NCBI GenBank assembly: GCA_025935515.1
Contig: JAICVC010000067.1
Span: 1-10,443 of the forward strand
Reading direction: 5' to 3'
DNA length: 10,443 bases
Source of the DNA: Sphingomonas sp.
GTDB lineage: Bacteria; Pseudomonadota; Alphaproteobacteria; Sphingomonadales; Sphingomonadaceae
Every line of letters starts with the position of its first letter. The first letter of the stretch is position 1. Below, one piece after another: positions 1 to 5,071 of this stretch. A model generated the notes under the pieces. It had not been told where the DNA came from. It did no database searches and saw only the letters and a list, made by a program, of their open reading frames with translations. Both the position numbers and the translations under genes were made by a program.

Positions 1-147
1 CAGCGCCGAGTTCGGCTTCTTCGGAGTGGTCGTATAAACGCGGGTGCAGACGCCGCGCTTCTGCGGGTTCTGCTCCATCGCAGGGACCTTCGACTTGGCC
101 TTCTGCGGATCGCGACCCTTGCGGATCAGCTGGTTAATCGTTGGCAT
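1..147 (-). CDS. rpsL: 30S ribosomal protein S12, N-terminal part (cut by window edge)
   Basis: The first 49 codons of ribosomal protein S12 are present; the C-terminal portion lies beyond position 1. The translation begins MPTINQLIRKGR and continues through the conserved QKRGVCTRVYTTTPKKPNSAL-type segment (residues 29-49), an almost invariant S12 signature. S12 sits at the decoding centre of the 30S subunit and is where streptomycin-resistance mutations occur; those positions are mostly outside the window. The ATG (147-145) is preceded by AAGGTG at 157-162 with 9 nt spacing. In related bacteria rpsL heads the str operon (rpsG, fusA, tuf), so those genes are expected to the left, but this is inference. 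Identification is very secure. Confidence 0.97.
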   Translation of the reverse strand, partial: MPTINQLIRKGRDPQKAKSKVPAMEQNPQKRGVCTRVYTTTPKKPNSAL

Positions 148-167
148 GAAGCCCTTCACCTTTCGTT

Positions 168-258
168 GCGGGAAGTCCCCGCGGTTACTTTGCTCAACAG
201 AAAAAGCGCGGAGCCGAGGCAGCCTTACGGGCCGCCTGGCGACGCGCAGATTGAGCAA
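168..258 (-). promoter_or_regulatory. Structured rpsL 5' leader, attenuator-like
   Basis: In the leftward transcript several inverted repeats nest. TTGCTCAA (258-251) can pair with TTGAGCAA (197-190). Inside it, GCGCG (247-243) can pair with CGCGC (210-206), enclosing a seven-pair stem 236-230/224-218 with one G-U pair. Five T residues (205-201) follow the GC-rich stem, as in an intrinsic terminator. A further GCGGG/CCCGC hairpin (182-168) lies just upstream of the ribosome binding site. This suggests attenuation or autoregulation of the ribosomal protein operon, but only pairing potential is seen and no known leader family is recognised. Confidence 0.4.
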
Positions 259-312
259 TGTTCAGCTCTTGTCCGGCGCTAGCGAATGACTCCCTGTCGC
301 GCGGACGGCGGG

Positions 313-341
313 CACATAGCGATGGCGGGTTGAAGGGTCAA
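313..341 (-). promoter_or_regulatory. Candidate promoter for rpsL
   Basis: Reading leftward, TTGACC (341-336) is followed after 17 nt by TATGTG (318-313). The -35 matches the sigma70 consensus in five of six positions and the -10 in its first three. A start near 305 would give a leader of about 158 nt before rpsL. Alphaproteobacterial -10 boxes are loose, so this is plausible but not proven. The -35 lies inside a perfect inverted repeat (328-343). Confidence 0.4.
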
Positions 342-343
342 CC
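328..343. repeat. Perfect 6-bp inverted repeat over the rpsL -35 box
   Basis: GGTTGA (328-333) and TCAACC (338-343) are exact reverse complements around AGGG. The right arm contains the proposed rpsL -35 element. It could be an operator half-site pair or chance; the sequence cannot decide. Confidence 0.4.
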
Positions 344-386
344 GGCGTGTCCGAGGAGGTTCGGATCGGCGAGCCGGCAAACCGCT

Positions 387-417
387 CCATCGAAACTGCG
401 CCGCGCGCCATCGAAAC
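387..417. repeat. Tandem CCATCGAAAC sites 21 bp apart upstream of the 477 gene
   Basis: CCATCGAAAC occurs at 387-396 and again at 408-417, a spacing of exactly 21 bp, about two helical turns, so both copies face the same side of the helix. The pair lies 60-90 bp upstream of the ATG at 477, where an activator or repressor would bind. No regulator can be named. The rest of the gene-free stretch 148-476 holds only the rpsL leader and promoter; no convincing core promoter was found for the rightward gene. Confidence 0.4.
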
Positions 418-476
418 GACCGTTCACGTTGGGCGTTTAAGGCCTATGCCAGCGTTGCCATTCAAGGAGAAACCAC

Positions 477-722
477 ATGGCACATAAAGACCTGGTTCTT
501 GCACTCAGCGTGATCGCGGCCTCGCCGCTGTTGGCTGCAAACACCGGACCGCCGACAGTGCCGGCCCCGGCGGGGACGCCCGAAACCAGATACTGCATGC
601 GCGTCGAGGTCACCGGCAGCATCGTCGACCCGGTTCAGTGCTGGACCCGCGCAGAATGGGCCGAGCAGGGCGTCGATGTCGACAAGGAATGGGCCAAGGA
701 AGGCGTGTCCACGATAGGATAA
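477..722 (+). CDS. Small exported protein of unknown function (81 aa)
   Basis: Start chosen at ATG 477 because AAGGAG (464-469) lies 7 nt upstream, an ideal ribosome binding site. Residues 1-20 look like a Sec signal peptide: a short charged start (MAHKD), a hydrophobic stretch LVLALSVIAASPLLA, then a small-residue site near LLA-ANT. The mature part is about 60 residues, with a proline-rich spacer (24-35) and two cysteines (C40, C55) that could form a disulfide in the periplasm. The C-terminal half has a tryptophan/acidic pattern, CWTRAEWAEQGVDVDKEW. I associate this small family with sphingomonads, where it is annotated hypothetical; no function is known to me. It ends 11 nt before the next gene and is probably co-transcribed with it. 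Confidence 0.75.
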   Translation: MAHKDLVLALSVIAASPLLAANTGPPTVPAPAGTPETRYCMRVEVTGSIVDPVQCWTRAEWAEQGVDVDKEWAKEGVSTIG

Positions 723-733
723 CCGCGAGGCTC

Positions 734-1303
734 ATGTGCCGGCACCTTTATTTGGCCGCCAGCATCCTGGTGCTGGCCTCGATGGCCAGCTGCGGCGCCG
801 ATGATGGCGTCAACCGAGCGGAAGGAGCCAAAACAATGGACAACGCCACCATCGCCAGGCTCAACCTGACCAGCGATGCTTTCCAGAATGGTCAGCCGAT
901 CCCTCGCCAGTACACGTGCGACGGTGCCGACCAGACTCCTGCACTGACCTGGGGCGAGCCGCCGCCCGGAACCAGGAGCTTCGCGTTGGTCATCGACGAT
1001 CCGGACGCGCCGAGCGGCACCTTCCGCCACTGGGGCGTGTACGACATCCCGGCCTCGGCGCGGTCGATCGGCGGCGGATCAAGAACCGGATCTGAAGCGA
1101 CCAATGATTTCGGCAAGCGCGGCTATGGCGGCCCCTGCCCGCCGACTGGGCACGGCCCGCACCATTATCATTTCAAGCTGTTCGCGCTCTCAGTCGACGA
1201 GCTTGGGCTACCCGCCAATCCGAAGGTCCTCGACGTCGAAACCGCGGCGAAGAAGCACGCAATCGCCGAGGGCGAGCTGATCGGCACTTACGAGCGGCGC
1301 TGA
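734..1303 (+). CDS. YbhB/YbcL-type PEBP (Raf kinase inhibitor-like) lipoprotein
   Basis: This is a phosphatidylethanolamine-binding-protein fold of the bacterial YbhB/YbcL family; bacterial ligands and roles are poorly defined. Family motifs seen are DDPDAPSGTFRHW (anion-binding DPDAP plus HW) and GYGGPCPPTGHGPHHYHFKLFAL near the second ligand loop. From ATG 734 the protein is 189 aa and begins with a lipoprotein signal: hydrophobic residues 5-18, then MASC with the lipidated Cys at residue 20 and Gly at +2, favouring the outer membrane. The site upstream of 734 is weak (GAGG, 3 nt spacing). A second in-frame ATG at 836 (residue 35) has a near-perfect AAGGAG and would give a 155-aa cytoplasmic protein of the usual YbhB length. 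Family assignment is secure; the start is not. Confidence 0.88.
   Translation: MCRHLYLAASILVLASMASCGADDGVNRAEGAKTMDNATIARLNLTSDAFQNGQPIPRQYTCDGADQTPALTWGEPPPGTRSFALVIDDPDAPSGTFRHWGVYDIPASARSIGGGSRTGSEATNDFGKRGYGGPCPPTGHGPHHYHFKLFALSVDELGLPANPKVLDVETAAKKHAIAEGELIGTYERR
822..838 (+). promoter_or_regulatory. Strong internal ribosome binding site and alternative start of the PEBP gene
   Basis: AAGGAG (822-827) sits 8 nt before an in-frame ATG (836-838), better than the site serving ATG 734. Initiation here would drop the lipoprotein signal and the next 14 residues, leaving the full PEBP domain (MDNATIARLNL...) in the cytoplasm. Confidence 0.5.
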
Positions 1304-1306
1304 TCC

Positions 1307-1984
1307 TCAGGCCCGGCGGCGACCGAACATCGGCCGCTGCGGGATCGCGCCCGGCGCCTGGGCATGAGCCGCGGGCCGCTGCGCTGCCTCTTTCGAAGCG
1401 AGATAGCGCGCGATCGCAGCATCCGCGTCGAAGCCGCTTTCTACCGGCTCGCCGCGCTCGACCGCCGGTTTCGACGGCACGCCCCAGCCGTGCTGTCCGG
1501 CGCCGGCCATCGCGACCCCGCTGGGTCCAACGGCAGCCAGCTGCGCATCGCGAAGGATTTGAACCAAGGCCGGCGCGCCGCCGGCCGGCAGGTCGATGGA
1601 AGCCGCGGGTACCCGCAAGCGGCGAGCGCCGAACGAACCGCCCTCGCATGCAACGCACAAAGTTTCGTTGCGGCTGATCGGGATGATCCCCCAGTAGCGG
1701 ACCGTCATCACCTGGAGTGCGATGCCGTACACCTTGCCCCACGGGACCGACTGGCTGCCGAAGGCCGTCCGAACCCACAGCCGCTCATTGTCGAACTTGA
1801 TCGCCGGCTCGGTGTTGAGCGCGTTGAATGCACCCTTGAGAGCGGCCGCACCGAAGAACAGAGCGCTGATCATGGTGAGGATTCCGCCGTCGTCCCACCA
1901 CATCTTGGCCGAGAACAAAGCGAGCGCGCCTGAGACGAGCGCCGTCGCGGCATTCTTCCCCGGGCGATAATAATAAGCGTGCAT
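1307..1984 (-). CDS. Two-TM membrane protein with PH-like (STM3941-like) domain
   Basis: Start chosen at ATG 1984 (MHAYYYRPGKN), giving 225 aa; ATG 2011 would add nine Arg-rich residues and has no better binding site. Two hydrophobic helices lie at about residues 12-28 and 34-54, separated by WWDDGG, forming a membrane hairpin. Residues 60-150 (EPAIKFDNERLW..., VPWGKVYGI..., ALVQILRDAQL) have the beta-rich pattern with a final helix of bacterial PH-like or STM3941-family proteins. The C-terminal 75 residues are low complexity, Ala/Pro/Gly-rich, except for a helical motif FDADAAIARYLASK (185-198) and a basic end GRRRA. Function unknown. It follows the sulfotransferase gene by about 50 nt and may be the last gene of that operon. 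It converges on the PEBP gene, with three bases between the stop codons. Confidence 0.75.
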   Translation of the reverse strand: MHAYYYRPGKNAATALVSGALALFSAKMWWDDGGILTMISALFFGAAALKGAFNALNTEPAIKFDNERLWVRTAFGSQSVPWGKVYGIALQVMTVRYWGIIPISRNETLCVACEGGSFGARRLRVPAASIDLPAGGAPALVQILRDAQLAAVGPSGVAMAGAGQHGWGVPSKPAVERGEPVESGFDADAAIARYLASKEAAQRPAAHAQAPGAIPQRPMFGRRRA

Positions 1985-2036
1985 TCCCAGCCCCCTGGTC
2001 CGGGAACGCATCTACCCGACCTAATCTAGCGAATGG

Positions 2037-2765
2037 TTAAGCGCTGATGCGGTGCGCCGCGAGCCGCTCGTAATAAGGGCGGCAGCGGTCGGCGAGGCGT
2101 CGGGCGTCTTCGGGCAAATCGACCGGGCCGGCCTCCGGCGGACCGAAGCCGATGCTGTTCTCGACCGCGGCGTACCAATGCGGCGCCCACGGGCCGTCCG
2201 TCTCGCGGCCGCCGGGCGCCCAGCGCAGCATCGCCGGATCCCAGGCAATTCCGAGCGCCTGGCACAGCCGCGACAGCACGCCCTCCGGATCTGCGAGCAC
2301 GTCGTTGGCATCGATCACCGGCGGCGCTCGCCCCAGCCGGTCGGCCTCGCGCTCGAAGAATTCGGCCTGCCGGTCCAGCCCGAAATTCTCGAATGCCGCA
2401 GCTTCGCGCTTGCGCAAATAGGATGCGATCATCCGCTCCGGCTCGCGGATCAGGAAGGCATGAACAAATCCGTCGAAATGCTCGTAACCGACAGGGCCCG
2501 CCATGTGATGCCACATGTGCTTCTGATACCAGATCGGGGACGAATCCGGCGCCTCGCCGCGCAGCTTCGCGACGACGCTGTCCCAGTCGCAATCCATCGC
2601 CGCGACCACTTCATCGCGCATGGGGTGATCGGCGCCGGTTGACTTGAGGAAACAGCCGTAGAACGGTTCATCCGAGACGAAGGTGTCAGGCCGGCTGCCA
2701 AAACTTCGCATCATCGCCGTGGAGAGGTTTCGGGGCCCCGACCACATGGCGATGCGGGTCGTCAC
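2037..2765 (-). CDS. Sulfotransferase-like P-loop protein
   Basis: A 242-aa protein read from GTG 2765. The start is set by the upstream stop: GTGA gives a GTG start overlapping the aminotransferase TGA by 4 nt, and the conserved N-terminus follows at once. Residues 4-22 (RIAMWSGPRNLSTAMMRSF) form a beta-strand, P-loop and helix like the 5'-phosphosulfate-binding loop of PAPS-dependent sulfotransferases. FLIREPERMIASYLRKRE (104-121) matches the 3'-phosphate-binding motif (RxP...S). These are the two hallmarks of the superfamily. Overall similarity to classical sulfotransferases is low, so sulfonation of any particular acceptor is unproven. Pairing with a class-IV aminotransferase suggests joint action on one substrate; I recall plant BCAT-like proteins with a similar P-loop domain fused to the aminotransferase, which is unverified here. 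Confidence 0.82.
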   Translation of the reverse strand: MTTRIAMWSGPRNLSTAMMRSFGSRPDTFVSDEPFYGCFLKSTGADHPMRDEVVAAMDCDWDSVVAKLRGEAPDSSPIWYQKHMWHHMAGPVGYEHFDGFVHAFLIREPERMIASYLRKREAAAFENFGLDRQAEFFEREADRLGRAPPVIDANDVLADPEGVLSRLCQALGIAWDPAMLRWAPGGRETDGPWAPHWYAAVENSIGFGPPEAGPVDLPEDARRLADRCRPYYERLAAHRISA

Positions 2766-3679
2766 GACCGCTGCTGCTCTTCGATGTCCCGCTCGAAGCG
2801 TTGCGCGTACAATTGCTGCAGGCGCTCGACCATCGGACCGCGACAGGTGAGCCGGCGGCCGTCGACCTCGCGCACCGGGACGATGCCGGCGAAGGTCCCG
2901 GTGACGAAGGCTTCGTCGGCGCCGTACACGTCGGTCAGCGAGAACTCCTTCTCGATCGCTTGGATGCCGGCGTCGCGCGCCACCTCCAGCGCCACCCCGC
3001 GGGTGATGCCGCCGAGGCAATATTTGCCGCTCGAGGTCCACACTTCGCCTCGGCGCACGATGAAGAAGTGGGTCGAGTTGCAGGTCGCGACGAAGCCGTG
3101 CGGGTCGAGCATCAGCGCTTCATCGGCCCCGGCCTGGGTCGCCTGGATCGAGGCGAGGATGCAGTTGAGCTTGGAGTGCGAATTGATTTTCTGGTCCTGC
3201 ACCGCCGGGTCACCGCGACGGACGTGGACCGTGAACAGCTTCAGCCCGCGCTCGTAGATCGCCGGGTCGGGCTCCTTGTATTCGGGGATGATGACGATGG
3301 TCGCACCGCCGACGACGACGAGCGGATCCTGGTAGGGCGTGGAGCGCACGCCGCGGGTGACCATCAGCCGGACGTGGACTCCGTCGCTCATCCGGTTGGC
3401 GTCGAGCGTGTCGTAGAGCCGCCGCCCCAGCTCGTCGCGGCCGAGCCCGATATCCATGGCAAGCGCTTTCGCGCCCTCGAAAAGCCGGTCGAGATGGCGG
3501 TCGAGGAACGCCGCCTTGCCGCGCTGGACCCTCAGGCCCTCCCACACCCCGTCGCCAAGCATGAACCCGGAGTCGAAGACCGAAACCATCGCCTCGGCTC
3601 GCGGCTTCAGCTCGCCGTTGACGTTGATGAGGATCGACGCGTTCCGCGGATCGGAGACGTCGTGGAGCGACTTGGCCAT
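2762..3679 (-). CDS. Class-IV (BCAT-like) PLP aminotransferase
   Basis: A 305-aa fold-type IV PLP enzyme, the fold of branched-chain and D-amino-acid aminotransferases and aminodeoxychorismate lyase. Start at ATG 3679 (MAKSLHDVSDPRNASILINVNG), because the usual N-terminal strand follows directly; a start at 3739 would run 25 nt into the cupin gene. Motifs: VFDSGFMLGDGVWEGLR (34-50), RHLDRLFEGAKAL (61-73), and GGITRGVALEVARDAGI (223-239) with the phosphate-binding GIT. The PLP lysine is probably K164 in QDQKINSHSK, judged by spacing to the downstream motif; K170 is the alternative. In the GFVATCNSTHFF segment Thr199 occupies the place of the Glu that normally contacts the PLP pyridine nitrogen. 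The substrate is therefore uncertain and should not be assumed to be Val/Leu/Ile. It overlaps the sulfotransferase start by 4 nt. Confidence 0.88.
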   Translation of the reverse strand: MAKSLHDVSDPRNASILINVNGELKPRAEAMVSVFDSGFMLGDGVWEGLRVQRGKAAFLDRHLDRLFEGAKALAMDIGLGRDELGRRLYDTLDANRMSDGVHVRLMVTRGVRSTPYQDPLVVVGGATIVIIPEYKEPDPAIYERGLKLFTVHVRRGDPAVQDQKINSHSKLNCILASIQATQAGADEALMLDPHGFVATCNSTHFFIVRRGEVWTSSGKYCLGGITRGVALEVARDAGIQAIEKEFSLTDVYGADEAFVTGTFAGIVPVREVDGRRLTCRGPMVERLQQLYAQRFERDIEEQQRS

Positions 3680-3714
3680 GGCGGCGTCGTGCAGCGGCCA
3701 CGCCGGGTTGGCAA

Positions 3715-4116
3715 CTATTCGGTGGTCTTGCCGTCCCACTCTTCGTGCGGATGGCGGCGGTCTGCCTCCGCCTTGGTCGGCTGGACTATCGCGTCGAGAT
3801 GCTCAGGCGGCCCATAGATGGTGTACAGGCGCAGCGGCGCATTGCCGGTGTTGCGCACATTGTGGCGGCCGCCGGCGGGGACGATCACCGCGAAATCGTC
3901 TTCCACATGGTTTGGCACGCCGTCGATGTCGATCGCGCCCGTCCCCTGCTCGATGCGGAAGAATTGGTCGCGGTCCTCGTGGACCTCCTCGCCGATCTCG
4001 TCGCCGGGCTGGAGCGTCATTGCGACGAGCTGGAGATGATGACCGGTGTAGAGCACCCGCCGGAAGTCCTCGTTTTCCACCGTGCGTTTCTCGATATTCT
4101 CGCAATAACCTTTCAC
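3715..4116 (-). CDS. Cupin-domain protein (133 aa)
   Basis: A small single-domain cupin beta-barrel. The start is GTG 4116, chosen because AAGGAG (4129-4124) lies 7 nt upstream and the family-typical start KGYCENIEKRTVENEDFRRVLYTG follows. Cupin motif 1 is in GDEIGEEVHEDRDQFFRIEQGTG (38-60), with H46 and nearby acidic/Gln residues as likely ligands. Motif 2 is PAGGRHNVRNTG (80-91), with H85. The C-terminus ends PPEHLDAIVQPTKAEADRR plus an acidic tail, a pattern shared by a widespread group of small bacterial cupins of unknown substrate. It probably binds a divalent metal, as the neighbouring cation transporter might also suggest, but that link is inference. It starts 19 nt after the transporter stop, and its ribosome binding site lies in that gap. 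Confidence 0.85.
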   Translation of the reverse strand: MKGYCENIEKRTVENEDFRRVLYTGHHLQLVAMTLQPGDEIGEEVHEDRDQFFRIEQGTGAIDIDGVPNHVEDDFAVIVPAGGRHNVRNTGNAPLRLYTIYGPPEHLDAIVQPTKAEADRRHPHEEWDGKTTE

Positions 4117-4135
4117 CGGGCGTCTCCTTGAAAAA

Positions 4136-5071
4136 CTATGTTCCGTGCCCAACCCGCTTCGCCGCGCCCTGCATCGGGCGAACGAACAGGCGCCTGACGG
4201 CCGGCCAGCGCTCGCGAGCCTCGTCCTCGACATGGCAGACAATGCGCTCAACCTCGCCGGCCAGCATGTCATCGCGGAAATCGACGTCCATCATCACCGT
4301 GATCTGGTCGGGCGAGCTGTGGACCGTCAGCACCTGCCCGACGCCGACCACCCCAGGCTGATTGCAGACGAGGTCGTGCAGGCTTTGCACCAGTGCAGGA
4401 TCCGCCGCCTCGCCGATCAGGAGACCCTTGGATTCATAGGCGAGGACGAAAGCGGTGACCGCGAGAATGGTTCCGATCACGATCGACGCAGCGCCGTCGT
4501 AAAAAGGATCTCCGGTCAACTGCGAGAGCATCAGGCCAATCGCCGCGGCGATAATCCCGGCCATCGCCGCACCATTCTCGAGCAGGACGATGAACGCCGG
4601 CGGGTCCTTCGACTGGCGCAAGGCCTGGAACCAGCTCAGCCGCCCCTTGGCTTTCCTGAAATCCCGGAAGGCTTCGAGCGTCGACCAGCCTTCGAGCAGG
4701 AATGCGACCAGCAGGACCGCGTAGGCGATGATCGGCGACACCGCCTCTTCGGGATTGGCGATGTGGATGATGCCTTCGTAGATCGACACTCCGGCGCCGA
4801 GCGAAAACACCAGCACCGCGACGACGAAGCTCCAGAAGTACAGCTCGCGGCCATAGCCGAACGGATGGAAACGGTCGGGCGGCCGCTTCGCCGCGCGGCG
4901 GCCCCACATCAGCAGCAGCTGGTTGGTCGAATCGACCACGCTGTGCACGCCCTCGGTCAGCATCGCCGACGAGCCGGTGATCGCCGCGGCGACGAACTTC
5001 GACACCGCGATCCCGAGGTTCGCTAAGAGCGCGATGACGAGCGTGCGCGTTCTGGTCGTGTGCGCGCTCAA
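4136..5071 (-). CDS. Cation diffusion facilitator transporter, SLC30A9/ZnT9-like
   Basis: A 311-aa inner-membrane CDF exporter-type protein. Start set at TTG 5071, which overlaps the lpdA stop as TTGA; no in-frame ATG or GTG precedes the first helix. About six helices are visible, near residues 11-32, 36-57, 76-101, 112-134, 158-182 and 190-214, followed by a cytoplasmic domain (220-300). TM2 carries the metal half-site HSVVD (H43, D47). In TM5, where classical zinc CDFs have HxxxD, this protein has ENGAA (165-169), so the second Asp is absent. An ExxxA pattern here is what I associate with the ZnT9 branch, and the rest of the protein (LTGDPFYDGAASIVIGT, GLLIGEAAD) agrees. The ion is uncertain: Zn, Mn, or another coupling mode. 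Not clearly linked to the PDH genes except through the operon. Confidence 0.87.
   Translation of the reverse strand: MSAHTTRTRTLVIALLANLGIAVSKFVAAAITGSSAMLTEGVHSVVDSTNQLLLMWGRRAAKRPPDRFHPFGYGRELYFWSFVVAVLVFSLGAGVSIYEGIIHIANPEEAVSPIIAYAVLLVAFLLEGWSTLEAFRDFRKAKGRLSWFQALRQSKDPPAFIVLLENGAAMAGIIAAAIGLMLSQLTGDPFYDGAASIVIGTILAVTAFVLAYESKGLLIGEAADPALVQSLHDLVCNQPGVVGVGQVLTVHSSPDQITVMMDVDFRDDMLAGEVERIVCHVEDEARERWPAVRRLFVRPMQGAAKRVGHGT

Noticed and set aside
44..289. Rightward frame over rpsL
   Set aside because: Antisense to the certain rpsL coding sequence and without any recognisable features.
258..440. Possible small gene (60 codons) in the rpsL upstream region
   Set aside because: No ribosome binding site, low-complexity Arg/Ser/Pro composition, and it overlaps the promoter and leader signals of rpsL.
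638..733. Longer start for the PEBP gene at 638
   Set aside because: It would overlap most of the well-supported 477-722 gene, adds an Arg-rich stretch without family similarity, and puts the lipoprotein signal inside the protein.
2766..3041. Longer N-terminus for the sulfotransferase-like gene
   Set aside because: It lies wholly inside the aminotransferase gene and is Arg-rich shadow translation; GTG 2765 gives the expected N-terminus.
2801..3817. Long rightward open frames over the leftward operon (also 3456-4361, 4145-5026, 5074-5784, 7462-8523)
   Set aside because: These are complementary-strand shadows caused by high GC codon bias; compositions are Arg/Asp/His-rich and no family is recognisable, while the minus strand encodes known proteins.
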